NCBI GenBank assembly: GCA_010672965.1
Contig: JAAHFN010000002.1
Location: 124,001 to 188,000 of the forward strand
Origin: Oscillatoria sp. SIO1A7
GTDB taxonomy: Bacteria; Cyanobacteriota; Cyanobacteriia; Cyanobacteriales; Laspinemataceae
Length of the DNA: 64,000 nt
Direction of reading: 5' to 3'
The position numbers were made by a program, and so were the translations under genes. Shown here one piece after another: positions 46,736 through 54,723 of this stretch (the first letter of the stretch is position 1; each line of letters starts with the position of its first letter). A model generated the notes under the pieces. The model saw only the letters and a list, made by a program, of their open reading frames with translations. It searched no databases and was not told the DNA's origin.

Positions 46736-47199
46736 AAACTCTCCGCTTGGAACTGGTTTTCTTCGTCGAGGTTCCAAGTCAGAATTTCTCCAGCTTTGCC
46801 TTGGGGGACGGAGACAATTATATAGGAATATTCAGGCCAAGCTAGTTGCCGATCGCATTCTGAGGGAATGGCTGGATGGTCTGGATGGGAGTGATAAACG
46901 CCAATTACGCTCAGGTCGCGGCTTCGAGCTTCCTTGATAACCCGTAGCATTTCGGCGGGTTCGATAATATAGCGGCGTTCTTTTGTTAAAGGAGCTATAG
47001 TTTCCGAGGCCGCCAGCTCTTGCCCCAACTCCCGAGCAGTGTCCTCTTGCCAAGCATTCTTAGTGGGTCTGACTTCTAAGACTTCTTTGCGATCGCTGGT
47101 AAATTTTCCCAGCAACAAACCGCAGCACTCTTCGGGATAAGTGCTTTCGGCATGAGCGCGGATTGCTTGCAGATGTTCCAGTTGTATTTGCAAAACCAT
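46726..47199 (-). CDS. JAMM/MPN+ metalloprotease (M67 family)
   Basis: 157 aa from ATG 47199; the upstream in-frame start adds a hydrophobic run of doubtful reality. The JAMM motif is complete: glutamate in YPEECCGLLLG, then GVYHSHPDHPAIPSECD (H-x-H-P ... S-x2-D), binding zinc. Bacterial relatives remove residues from the tail of ubiquitin-like sulfur carriers, for example in cysteine synthesis. Its position next to the MoeB-rhodanese gene, same strand, supports a joint sulfur-carrier role, although no carrier gene is in view. Confidence 0.88.
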   Translation of the reverse strand: MVLQIQLEHLQAIRAHAESTYPEECCGLLLGKFTSDRKEVLEVRPTKNAWQEDTARELGQELAASETIAPLTKERRYIIEPAEMLRVIKEARSRDLSVIGVYHSHPDHPAIPSECDRQLAWPEYSYIIVSVPQGKAGEILTWNLDEENQFQAESFEF

Positions 47200-47333
47200 T
47201 TTGGTCAAAAAGGCTACAACTAAAAATAAAAATAACCGCAATCTTCACAAAACGATCGGGGCGAACATTATCGGCAATTTCTAGAGACTATTCTATTGCT
47301 ATTAGGGCATGGGGCATGGGGCATGGGGCATAG

Positions 47334-47645
47334 GGCAGGGTGTGGGGTGTGGGGTGCTCTTGTGTGGGGAGAGTGGAAGGGTGGGAGGCCGCCTACGAGG
47401 TGTGGGAGGTCTAAGAGCTTTAGGGCCAATACCCAATGCCTTGGGCAGGGTGTGGGGTGTGGGGTGTGGGGTGCTCTTGTGTGGGGGGAGGGTGGGAGGC
47501 CGCCTACGAGGTGTGGGAGGTCTAAGAGCTTTAGGGCCAATACCCAATGCCTTGGGCAGGGTGTGGGGTGCTCTTGTGTGGGGGGAGGGTGGGAGGCCGC
47601 CTACGAGGTGTGGGAGGTCTAAGAGCTTTAGGGCCAATACCCAAT
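47334..47645. repeat. Three-copy minisatellite of about 110 bp
   Basis: Each unit runs GGGCAGGGTGTGGGGTG ... CTCTTGTGTGGGG ... GTGGGAGGCCGCCTACGAGG ... CTAAGAGCTTTAGGGCC ... CCAATACCCAATGCC. Units differ mainly in the number of GTGTGGG heptads. Related single pieces lie at 480-535 and 56160-56225. Confidence 0.85.
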
Positions 47646-47758
47646 GCCCAATGCCCAATTCCGCTCTTCCCAATGCCCAATGCCCAATGGGCAGGTAATG
47701 GCGCCCCATGCCGTTTGTCATCATTTGTCAATAGAGGGAACAGGGCAAGTTGCGCATT

Positions 47759-47788
47759 TTGTCAATCATTTGTTACAATATGTAATAT
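47759..47788 (+). promoter_or_regulatory. Probable nblA promoter
   Basis: TTGTCA (47759-47764) and TAATAT (47783-47788) are 18 nt apart, about 112 nt upstream of the nblA start. No canonical NtcA box (GTA-N8-TAC) is placed correctly here, so nitrogen control is not visible from the sequence. Confidence 0.4.
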
Positions 47789-47900
47789 AAAGCGCTTGAC
47801 GGGTTTGGGGGAATCCTGAAACGGACAGGCGATCGCCGTAAAAAGCTGAAAATTCTGGTCAAACCAGACTAAACCTATCGACTTTTGTTAGGAGGCTGTG

Positions 47901-48098
47901 ATGAGCGAACCAATTGAATTCTCCTTGGAACAGCAATTTAGTATCCGGGCCTTTGAAAGCCAAGTGGACCAAATGAACTTGGATCAAGCCAAGCATTTTC
48001 TCAAAGAAACCTACAAACAAATGATGATGCGGGAAACCATGTACCAACATTTCCTCAAACAGCATTGGGGACTGGAATCGAGTCCTAGCTTGGACTAA
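47901..48098 (+). CDS. nblA: NblA, phycobilisome degradation adaptor
   Basis: 65 aa from ATG 47901, with AGGAGG 5 nt upstream; the GTG three bases earlier is less likely. The sequence EFSLEQQFSIRAFESQVDQM, then DQAKHFLKETYKQMMMRETM and LKQHWGL is the NblA pattern. NblA binds phycobiliproteins and hands phycobilisomes to the Clp protease during nutrient starvation. The leader of about 110 nt contains a GCGATCGC site. This is strong evidence for a phycobilisome-bearing cyanobacterium. Confidence 0.95.
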   Translation: MSEPIEFSLEQQFSIRAFESQVDQMNLDQAKHFLKETYKQMMMRETMYQHFLKQHWGLESSPSLD

Positions 48099-48197
48099 CT
48101 GGTTACAAGTCCTAAAGGGGACGACCTCCTTCTCTTGCTCCGTTCTTTAATATTTGCGACGAGAAAAGAGCTGGGGATGCTGGGGCGTCAACTAGCT

Positions 48198-48243
48198 AGG
48201 GTGTAGGGTGTAGGGTGTAGGGTGTAGGGTGTAGGGTGTAGGG
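48198..48243. repeat. TAGGGTG heptad array
   Basis: Six to seven perfect tandem copies of GTGTAGG between nblA and the Ycf35 remnant. Confidence 0.9.
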
Positions 48244-48290
48244 AAACGTCATGCTCTCTTCTTAAGCCAATGAAAACGCCCAAACTAAAC

Positions 48291-48560
48291 CTATCGGGAA
48301 ACAAGCACTCGCACTGTCGCATAGGCCAGGGTTTCTTCCTCTTCAATATCAAACCCTTCCTTTTGCACCGTCGCGATCGGGTTTTTGCGAGCATATTTTT
48401 GGGTAACTGAACGAACAAATTCTTGCTGGTTAATTCTGGCTAGCCAAAAATTCGCTACCAGTTCGTAATCGCTTGCATTGCGGCGGAAGCCCAAATCGTA
48501 GCCATTGCTTTGGCGATCGCATATTCAGCTTTGGTCGTATCTCCGCGATATCTGCGCCAC
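48291..48560 (-). pseudogene. DUF1257/Ycf35 pseudogene
   Basis: The minus strand encodes, in one frame, RRYRGDTTKAEYAIAK and, after a one-base frame change near 48505, NGYDLGFRRNASDYELVANF to the C-terminal TVRVLVSR. Together these match the middle and end of Ycf35-type proteins. The N-terminal third is missing, and a family B element begins a few bases upstream (48587). The open part alone starts with a TTG. Confidence 0.65.
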
Positions 48561-48586
48561 ACTTATGCCATTCGCCTCTAGTGGAC

Positions 48587-48700
48587 AGGACTTACGCAAA
48601 CTGTCTATATCTAGTATTTGTAGGGGCAATCCCCCCGCGATTGCCCCGTTCGCGAAGCGTCTCCGCAAGGAGAATCGCTCTTTGTCGTTGCTTAAGTCCT
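48587..48700. mobile_element. Family B element with a small dispersed repeat inside
   Basis: Ends AGGACTTACGCAAA and CTTAAGTCCT, flanked by AGTGGAC on both sides (7-bp duplication). Internal GTTCGCGAAGCGTCTCCGC and AAGGAGAATCGC (about 48650-48681) match the small repeat seen in the genes at 53021 and 58217. Confidence 0.85.
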
Positions 48701-48881
48701 AGTGGACTGTCAAGCTTAAAATTGTCAGAGTACGGACGTGCAAAATTAAGGCTCTCCGGGGCGAATGCCAGAAAGCCCCTAGACTTTAAATTGCCCTAAC
48801 CAAATATGCGTATTGCTCGTTTATTATCTCTCCAATAGTTGTAAACGTGCATTCGCTGTTCTTTGATAAGGAAAAAAGAAA

Positions 48882-49148
48882 ATGCCCTGGTTTGTCAAAA
48901 TTGAGGAAGGCATCGTCGATAAAGCCACTTTCGATCGCTACGTCCCAGCCCACAAAGCCTACGTCCGGGATTTAATTGCCAAAGGACATAGAGCCAAAAC
49001 TGGCTACTGGGCAGAGTTCGGAGGCGGGATGCTCCTGTTTGAAGCGGAGTCAATTGAGGAGGCTCGGGCGATCGTAGCTGAGGACCCATTGGTGGTGAAT
49101 AGCTGCGTAAAATATCAGCTCCATGAATGGCGGATTGTGGTCGAATAA
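48882..49148 (+). CDS. YciI-like protein
   Basis: An 88-aa ferredoxin-like-fold protein. MPWFVKIEEGIVDKATFDRY, VPAHKAYVRDLIAKGH and EEARAIVAEDPLVVNSCVKY are YCII features, including the conserved His and Asp region used as a possible active site. Function is unknown in most cases; small-molecule dehydrochlorination or ligand binding is known for a few relatives. AAGGAAAAAAG precedes the ATG. Confidence 0.85.
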   Translation: MPWFVKIEEGIVDKATFDRYVPAHKAYVRDLIAKGHRAKTGYWAEFGGGMLLFEAESIEEARAIVAEDPLVVNSCVKYQLHEWRIVVE

Positions 49149-49165
49149 ATTTTTTTGAAAAAAAC

Positions 49166-49195
49166 TTGTCAATTTTCCCGAGAGCATGTTATAGT
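49166..49195 (+). promoter_or_regulatory. Promoter of the SRP RNA gene
   Basis: TTGTCA (49166-49171) and TATAGT (49190-49195), 18 nt apart, with an extended TG at 49187-49188. The expected start point falls at about 49202, the first base of the RNA. Confidence 0.75.
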
Positions 49196-49202
49196 AGAAA
49201 TC

Positions 49203-49300
49203 GACTCGGACCCATGCGGCTCCAACGCCCAAACCTTGTCAGGCCTTGATCGGAGCAGCAATACGGGATGCTTGTGGCAGGCGTGGAATCCGGGTCACTT
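49203..49300 (+). ncRNA. ffs: Bacterial signal recognition particle RNA (small type)
   Basis: About 95 nt. The closing stem GACTCGGA / TCCGGGTC is complete with one wobble pair. The conserved helix 8 region reads AACCTTGTCAGG, a CCTTGATC tip, then GGAGCAGCAATACGGG, matching the GUCAGG ... GGAGCAGC internal loop that binds Ffh. GGATGCTTGTGGCAGGCG completes the 3' arm. A run of eight T at 49299-49306 ends it. Ffh with this RNA targets membrane proteins co-translationally. Confidence 0.92.
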
Positions 49301-49424
49301 TTTTTTGGCTACTTTTTTGATCGGGCCTTGTTTTGACTCCTATCTGCGGTGGGCAGTTTGTCGAGTTCTGTCCTATGCTGTAGTCATTGCACAACAAGCG
49401 ATCGCTCTTAAGCGGGAAGTAGTA

Positions 49425-49832
49425 ATGCCTGGTTTCGGAGATATGTTTCAAAAAGCTTTTTACCTTGGAGTGGGTCTTGCTACCTACGCTGGGGAAAAAG
49501 CTGGCGGCAAGTTAACAGAACTGCGAGCCCAAGCGGAAAAGCTCGCGGCTGAAATGGTAGAAAGAGGGGAGATGAGTACGGAAGAGGCCCGCCGATTTGT
49601 AGAGGAGGCGATGACTCAGGGTCAACGGACTCCAGTGGAGCCCCCCACGGAAGAAACCATTAAAGAGCCGCGTAGTATTGAGATTCTTGAAGATGACGAG
49701 GAAGAGCCATCCCAAGAAGAACCGAAGAATAACGAGCCGAAGAATAATAAACCGAAAAATAATAATGTAGATACCCTACGCCAACAGGTGCAAGATCTCC
49801 AAGAAGAACTCCGTCGCCTACAGAAAGACTAG
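49425..49832 (+). CDS. Phasin-like coiled-coil protein
   Basis: 135 aa from ATG 49425. The frame is open further upstream, but that part is the SRP RNA gene. MPGFGDMFQKAFYLGVGLAT, LTELRAQAEKLAAEMVERGE and MSTEEARRFVEEAM resemble phasin-family or PhaF-like helical proteins. An acidic, asparagine- and lysine-rich linker (PKNNEPKNNKPKNNN) and a terminal coiled coil (LRQQVQDLQEELRRLQ) follow. A polyhydroxyalkanoate-granule role is not shown. The next gene follows after 30 bp, so the pair is likely co-transcribed. Confidence 0.75.
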   Translation: MPGFGDMFQKAFYLGVGLATYAGEKAGGKLTELRAQAEKLAAEMVERGEMSTEEARRFVEEAMTQGQRTPVEPPTEETIKEPRSIEILEDDEEEPSQEEPKNNEPKNNKPKNNNVDTLRQQVQDLQEELRRLQKD

Positions 49833-49862
49833 CTATTTTAGGCTAAGGTTTCAGATTTTCTT

Positions 49863-50372
49863 ATGGAAGATTGGCCAAGAGATTTATTAAAAATGCTGGA
49901 AGAACTAGCAGACGATGTTGCTCGGGAGCTAGAGCAATGTTTAGAGCAATGTTTGGAGAGCGTATCGGATAACATCGGCGATACGGTCGGTACTTTACTC
50001 CAAATTCCCGAAGAAATTTTTGAGTTATTAGATGAAGCAACGGGGCTATCGCAAGAGGTGATTTTCCCTGAGAGCGAAGAGCTGCTTCGCGGGCAATCCG
50101 ACCCCGCTCCCCCAGTCCTAGAACTACAACCGGAAGAGGCAGAGGCAGAAGCAGAAATACAGGAAACAGAAGAAACAGAAGAAACAGAGCCAGAAGCGAT
50201 ACATGATTTCGAGCTGTTTTTTAATCCTGTGGTACCAACGGCTGAGAAATATCCTGCTTGCATCGGTTGCAAAAATTATCACGGCTACGTCTATGGTGGC
50301 AATATAGTTGTTTGCGGCATACACCCTTACGGTTGGCATTCTGAAGATTGCCCGGATTGGGAAGGGATTTAG
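49863..50372 (+). CDS. Acidic conserved cyanobacterial protein with C-terminal Cys motif
   Basis: A 169-aa protein. The N-terminal half is amphipathic helix (DLLKMLEELADDVARELEQC), the middle is a Glu-rich low-complexity stretch (EAEAEAEIQETEETEE), and the C-terminal 45 residues are conserved-looking: YPACIGCKNYHGYVYGGNIV then CGIHPYGWHSEDCPDWEGI. The four cysteines and one or two histidines could hold a metal. Function is unknown. It lies 30 bp after the phasin-like gene. Confidence 0.75.
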   Translation: MEDWPRDLLKMLEELADDVARELEQCLEQCLESVSDNIGDTVGTLLQIPEEIFELLDEATGLSQEVIFPESEELLRGQSDPAPPVLELQPEEAEAEAEIQETEETEETEPEAIHDFELFFNPVVPTAEKYPACIGCKNYHGYVYGGNIVVCGIHPYGWHSEDCPDWEGI

Positions 50373-50689
50373 GCGATTCCCGATAATGAAGATACCTCAT
50401 GCGAACATTACTTCCGATACCCCTCCCAAGAGGGGAACTTTGTCACCTCCCGACAGACGCCTGCGAGCGTTACTTTCTTTCCCAGAAGTCACCGAGCGCG
50501 ATCGCCTTTGGGGCTTGCAGGAGGATTGCTCCTACAAACCACTAAATATCGGTATTATAGGTAAGTCCAATGGAAAAAAGATTGCTAGGAATGGAAAGCC
50601 TCTCGGCGAAGTATGCTCGGAGCGTATAAGTTTCGCTTGGATAAGGTTTCCAAAATCCAAAATCCAAAATCCAAAATCGAAAATAAATT
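50373..50689. other. 317-bp spacer
   Basis: An AAAATCCAAAATCC array (about 50650-50682) sits just before the kinase start. Nothing else is recognised. Confidence 0.4.
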
Positions 50690-52093
50690 ATGACTCAATG
50701 CCTTAATCCCGATTGCCTGCACCAAAACCGGCCAAGGACTAAGTTCTGCGAGCGGTGCGGATCGTTATTGCTTCTGGGCGATCGCTACCGCGCCCTCGAA
50801 ATTATCGGTCAGGGGGGGTTCGGTCGCACTTTCAAAGCCTGCGACGAATACAAACCGTCCCAACCTCTTTGCGTTATAAAGCAATTTTTGCCCCAAGGTC
50901 AAGAAACTGCTAACGAACAAAAAGCCGCCGAGCTGTTCGAGCAGGAAGCAGTGAGGTTGGAGAGCTTGGGCAAACACGACCAAATTCCCGAGTTGTTTGC
51001 TTATTTTTCCCAGCAAGGACAGCAGTATTTAGTCCAGGAATTTATAGATGGAAAAAATTTGCAGCAAGAACTGGAGCAAGGCGCGTTTGCAGAAGACCAG
51101 ATCGAACAGCTACTGACCGATTTGCTGCCAGTGCTGCAATTTTGCCAAGAACGACAGGTCATACATCGCGATATTAAGCCGGAAAATATTATTCGCAGAA
51201 AAAGCGATTTAGCTCTGGTCTTAGTCGATTTCGGTGCTGCTAAGCTAGCCACCCAGAGCGCTCTAACCAGGAAAGGTACTATTGTTGGTTCCGCTGGTTA
51301 TATAGCTCCCGAACAGTTGTTGGGTAAAGCTACCTTTGCTAGCGATATCTATAGTTTGGCAGTAACTTGCATCCACTTAATGACTGGGGTCGATCCCGTT
51401 GACCTGTTCGATGCCGATCGAGGCAAATGGGTATGGCAACAGTATTTATCCGAAAAGCCGAGCAAACAACTGCGCCAGCTTTTAAACAAAATGCTGCAAC
51501 CAAGTGCTAAAAGACGCCATCAATCGGCAAAAGAAGTTTTGATGACTCTAAATCTCTTGGTTCTTCCAGGCAAGATTACTCCAGTTACTCCAAACCAAGT
51601 CCCGCCAGTCTCTACCAAAATAGAGGTTTCCCAACTGGCAAGCAACATCCCCCTGGAAAGTGCTAGGGGCATTGACTACAGCCGACTGCGCGATCTCTTG
51701 GCAGCAGGCCAGTGGCAAGAGGCAGATATCGAAACCGGCGACAAAATGCTAGAAGTGACGGGGCGGACTGCTCAGGGTTGGCTCGGGATTGAAGATATAG
51801 AAAACTTCCCCTGGAAAGACCTGCGCACTATCGATCGCCTTTGGGTGAAAGCTTCTAGCGATCGCTTTGGTTTTTCCGTCCAGTCTCGCATATACAAACA
51901 ACTCGGCGGCACCATAACTTTCCACTCGGAAACATGGAAAGCCTTTGGCGAAATGGTCGGCTGGCGCAAAGGAGGGCAATGGATAAGATGGAGCGATCTC
52001 ACATTTGACAGTACAGCCCCCCCGGCCCATCTCCCTTTAGGTGGATGGGTTTGGGAATTTGGCTGTGGATTTGTGATGTGGAAAAAATGGTAG
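50690..52093 (+). CDS. Ser/Thr protein kinase with zinc ribbon and C-terminal GUN4 domain
   Basis: A 467-aa protein. The N-terminal zinc ribbon has C4, C9, C20 and C23. The kinase (about 33-295) has GQGGFGRTF, K64 in VIKQF, D161 in VIHRDIKPEN and D180 in VDFGAAKL. The GUN4 domain (about 330-467) has YSRLRDLLAAGQWQEADIET and SDRFGFSVQSRIYKQLGG. GUN4 binds porphyrins and stimulates Mg-chelatase; fused to a kinase it probably senses a tetrapyrrole and controls phosphorylation. Both parts look intact. Confidence 0.93.
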   Translation: MTQCLNPDCLHQNRPRTKFCERCGSLLLLGDRYRALEIIGQGGFGRTFKACDEYKPSQPLCVIKQFLPQGQETANEQKAAELFEQEAVRLESLGKHDQIPELFAYFSQQGQQYLVQEFIDGKNLQQELEQGAFAEDQIEQLLTDLLPVLQFCQERQVIHRDIKPENIIRRKSDLALVLVDFGAAKLATQSALTRKGTIVGSAGYIAPEQLLGKATFASDIYSLAVTCIHLMTGVDPVDLFDADRGKWVWQQYLSEKPSKQLRQLLNKMLQPSAKRRHQSAKEVLMTLNLLVLPGKITPVTPNQVPPVSTKIEVSQLASNIPLESARGIDYSRLRDLLAAGQWQEADIETGDKMLEVTGRTAQGWLGIEDIENFPWKDLRTIDRLWVKASSDRFGFSVQSRIYKQLGGTITFHSETWKAFGEMVGWRKGGQWIRWSDLTFDSTAPPAHLPLGGWVWEFGCGFVMWKKW

Positions 52094-52138
52094 CGGCCAG
52101 TATTTTCTGGAACATCCTGCCGATTCAAGCTCCGCCGA

Positions 52139-52930
52139 TTAAAGAAGACTGAGTTGCAAAGGTTTTAGTTGCTTGGCATTTTCCGGCAAAGGCTCCGGGT
52201 TCTCGGTGACGGCGGGGCAATATTGCCGGTAAGTGCAGCGACCGCAATGTTCCCCCGGATTCGTTTCCCACTCGGTATCCAGGCGCAGTTGCCCTGCCAA
52301 CTCTCCTATTTCTCTTTCCACTTCTTCCTTGCGAGCGGGGGTTACTTCAAAGGGGATGACTTCTCTATGTCTGAGGTAAATCAAGCTCATCTGCTTGAGA
52401 GCGCGATGGTAAGTTTTCTCTAGCGCCAGGTAATACAGCCCCAATTGCAGGTCGATTTCTTCGTCTTCAAATATTTTGATATTTTTGCTTGACTTATAAT
52501 CGATTAGCTCCAAGCCGTCGTCGAGCCAATCCAGGCGATCGTAGCGACCCGTTATTTTAAACTCGACATTGCAGAAACTGACAAGGGCGCTAATTCTGCC
52601 TTCGACGGCGAAGGGTTTTTTGAGAGCATCCAAGGTAGCGACAAATTCGTAATAATAGTTTTCTAAAATATCCTGGCCTTCGTACTGCAGTTCGCCGCTC
52701 AGCTCGCCGTTGACGCTTTCCCAACACCTTACCATCCAACTCACCGGCGGCTTGGGCTCGTTGTAGTGCCAATTCCAATAGAATTTTTCCAGGGCTTTGT
52801 GCAAAGTGCGCCCAAACGCAGGGGCACCGAAAGACTTTTTATCCACCAGCCCTCGCTCGTATTGGTAGTAATACGCCCTAGGACATTGATGATAGTTTTG
52901 GAGTTTCGTAGCAGAGAGGTGGTAGGGCAT
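52139..52930 (-). CDS. RecB-family PD-(D/E)XK nuclease with Fe-S cysteines
   Basis: A 263-aa protein. The start YHLSATKLQNYHQCPRAYYY is the RecB/Cas4/AddB-type entry motif with C16. The catalytic strands GRYDRLDWLDDGLELIDYKS supply D, D and the D-Y-K triad, and QLGLYYLAL is motif QxxxY. C229, C232 and C238 near the end complete a four-cysteine iron-sulfur cluster with C16. Likely a DNA exonuclease in repair. No CRISPR or helicase gene is next to it. Confidence 0.88.
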   Translation of the reverse strand: MPYHLSATKLQNYHQCPRAYYYQYERGLVDKKSFGAPAFGRTLHKALEKFYWNWHYNEPKPPVSWMVRCWESVNGELSGELQYEGQDILENYYYEFVATLDALKKPFAVEGRISALVSFCNVEFKITGRYDRLDWLDDGLELIDYKSSKNIKIFEDEEIDLQLGLYYLALEKTYHRALKQMSLIYLRHREVIPFEVTPARKEEVEREIGELAGQLRLDTEWETNPGEHCGRCTYRQYCPAVTENPEPLPENAKQLKPLQLSLL

Positions 52931-53020
52931 TTTATATAAAGCGGTGTATGGTATTTTACACTTGACCGAGAGTAGCGATCGCGGATAATTGCCTTGTTAC
53001 CCCCTTTTTCCATATAATTA

Positions 53021-53302
53021 TTATTCGCTATTGCCCTCTTGCAATTTTTTTAAGATAAGCTTATGCTCCTTCTCGATTTCAGCACTATTGGCTTCAATAT
53101 ACAACAGAGCCGCATTCAATTGCTCGTCACTTATTTTTAGAATACCGCCAATAAATTTTGGTGGGTATTGAGCTTTAATATAGTCCATCACCTCGTAAAG
53201 GGTAATGCAAGTTCCCGCGATCGCCAGTCCTCGCTCGGTGCGGGCGATCTCCTTAGGGAGACGCTTCGCGAACGCGGGCTGCCCGTTTGCAAATGAAGTC
53301 AT
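53021..53302 (-). CDS. DUF433 protein with an in-frame small-repeat insertion
   Basis: A 93-aa protein. EIARTERGLAIAGTCITLYE, VMDYIKAQYPPKF and ISDEQLNAALLYIEAN are DUF433, a winged-helix family often acting as antitoxin or DNA-binding partner of DUF5615 PIN-like proteins. No DUF5615 gene is adjacent. Residues about 10-18 (AFAKRLPKE) are encoded by a copy of the small dispersed repeat (about 53250-53276), which adds nine codons without breaking the frame. A C-terminal charged helix may bind a partner. Confidence 0.75.
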   Translation of the reverse strand: MTSFANGQPAFAKRLPKEIARTERGLAIAGTCITLYEVMDYIKAQYPPKFIGGILKISDEQLNAALLYIEANSAEIEKEHKLILKKLQEGNSE

Positions 53303-53390
53303 ACTGGCGATTGATTGCTAGTTTTCTCTATTATAGGAAATGCAATTTATCCGTGGAACCTATTGGCAGGGCTCTATTGGGTAAGGGATA

Positions 53391-53600
53391 ATGCCTATCT
53401 TGACTGTTTGGGGGCAATCCAAGGAGGGCTCTCCTGAATTTAGGGTGGAAAAGTTACAAACGATACCAAATAATTGGAACCAGAGGGCTGCAACTATTGA
53501 ATTAATTGAATTATCGTTAAACATAGGCCGCTTCGCCACTATAGATCCAAGAGAGCCGCAAGAAGAAGCCCAGAAAAAAAGGCCCGCTATTGCGTATTGA
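53391..53600 (+). CDS. Small hypothetical ORF, weak
   Basis: A 69-aa frame beginning MPILTVWGQSKEGSPEFRVE and later TIPNNWNQRAATIELIELSL. It is protein-like in composition but has no family match I know and no strong ribosome site. It could be a remnant. Confidence 0.25.
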   Translation: MPILTVWGQSKEGSPEFRVEKLQTIPNNWNQRAATIELIELSLNIGRFATIDPREPQEEAQKKRPAIAY

Positions 53601-53654
53601 TTTTGACTTATGCTAGCCCGGGTCGCTTACTTATAAGTTGTAGTTTTTTTGCAA

Positions 53655-54674
53655 CTATGAATTTGGAATTGCTAATAAAGAATTAACTTGCTCTAAAAAG
53701 CGCCAAGCAATTAACAATTGGGCAAACTCAACAGCGGATACTCGTTCGTGTTGCTGCTTGGGAATTGCTTGCTCTACTGGGATACCAGTTAAATAAACAA
53801 TATGCTTTTCTAACTCGGCAATTGTATCTGGAGAGAGAAGGCCATCGATGTGAATAGTAATAACTTGTCGCCCCCAATAAATACTGGGCACGGCGGCAAG
53901 CAGAAAAGGTGGTTGTTTGCTTCCTAGCATTGCCGCTAAGTCAAAAGGCAGGGGCAAAGTCGGTAGCGATGTCGGTGCCGGTTCTATCATCATTTCCACT
54001 TTGAGGCTTCCTTCGGGTAATTGGCCATTAAATTCGTAGCGCCCCAATTGTTTGACCTGACTTTGATGTAGTTTAATGACTGTTGTAGCGTTGGTTTTTT
54101 GGAAATCAATCCAGCGCTTATAAGCGGCTTCCCGAGCCAGCATTTCTGCGACTATCGCTTGGGAATCATGGCCTCGCTTCTTGACATCCCGCTCGTATTT
54201 CCACTTCCACTTGACATCGCGATCGGGATCGACATAGATGCTGAAGTCTAGCATCGGCTGCAACTCTGGGTAAAGAGCATGCAGACCTTCTATGATGACA
54301 ATCGGGGTGGGAGAAAAGGACGCGGGCGGCTCGAATTTGCCCGTGGTATGGTTATAAATAGGGACTTTTATAGACCGCCCTTTTTTTAGTTCCCTTAAAT
54401 GTTCGGCGAGCAAGTCTAAATGATTGGCTTCCGGGTCTAAGGGCAGGCGTTTGCTAATTTTTCTCTGCTGGCGGTCCTCCTTATGATAGCCATCCATTTC
54501 AATGTTACTGACAATATCTTTACCAAGAAGGCGGCGAATGCCATTGCTATAGGTGGTTTTGCCGCTGCCGCTGTCCCCAGATACGCCAATAATAATCGGG
54601 ACGCGCAGGCGATCGAGCAGAGCGCGCAGAGTGAGACATTCGATATCTTGTTTGTTCTGGGCTTGTGGTTCCAT
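53655..54674 (-). CDS. Phosphoribulokinase/uridine-kinase family P-loop kinase
   Basis: A 339-aa protein. The P-loop GVSGDSGSGKTTYSNGI (about 30-45), the lid/substrate segment EMDGYHKEDRQQRK and VIIEGLHALYPEL resemble PRK and uridine kinases. It is longer than uridine kinase and has its own C-terminal domain (residues about 215-339). It lacks the redox cysteine pair of Calvin-cycle PRK near the P-loop, so it is more likely the second, uncharacterised PRK-like kinase of cyanobacteria than the Calvin enzyme. A family B element lies just upstream (54724). Confidence 0.8.
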   Translation of the reverse strand: MEPQAQNKQDIECLTLRALLDRLRVPIIIGVSGDSGSGKTTYSNGIRRLLGKDIVSNIEMDGYHKEDRQQRKISKRLPLDPEANHLDLLAEHLRELKKGRSIKVPIYNHTTGKFEPPASFSPTPIVIIEGLHALYPELQPMLDFSIYVDPDRDVKWKWKYERDVKKRGHDSQAIVAEMLAREAAYKRWIDFQKTNATTVIKLHQSQVKQLGRYEFNGQLPEGSLKVEMMIEPAPTSLPTLPLPFDLAAMLGSKQPPFLLAAVPSIYWGRQVITIHIDGLLSPDTIAELEKHIVYLTGIPVEQAIPKQQHERVSAVEFAQLLIAWRFLEQVNSLLAIPNS

Positions 54675-54723
54675 AATTGCTACCCGTCAAATTCAAGCTA
54701 TTCTATGGATTTGGTAATGTAAT

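Noticed and set aside
46415-46937. Several overlapping open frames on both strands between moeB and the JAMM gene
   Set aside because: They are translations of CCCGATG/CCCAATG and GGGGACTG heptads (PMPNARC or SPSPLVPQ repeats). Length 7 is not a multiple of 3, so all frames stay open without selection.
47334-47645. Possible CRISPR array
   Set aside because: Only three units of about 110 bp with near-identical content throughout; there are no short direct repeats with unique spacers and no cas genes.
47740-47800. NtcA site upstream of nblA
   Set aside because: The closest match, GTC-N10-TAC, has the wrong spacing for GTA-N8-TAC.
47268-47819. Open frames across the three-copy minisatellite
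   Set aside because: Repeat translations in several frames on both strands with no conserved protein features.
49155-49424. Upstream extension of the phasin-like protein
   Set aside because: This stretch is the SRP RNA gene with its promoter and T-run; the protein starts at 49425.
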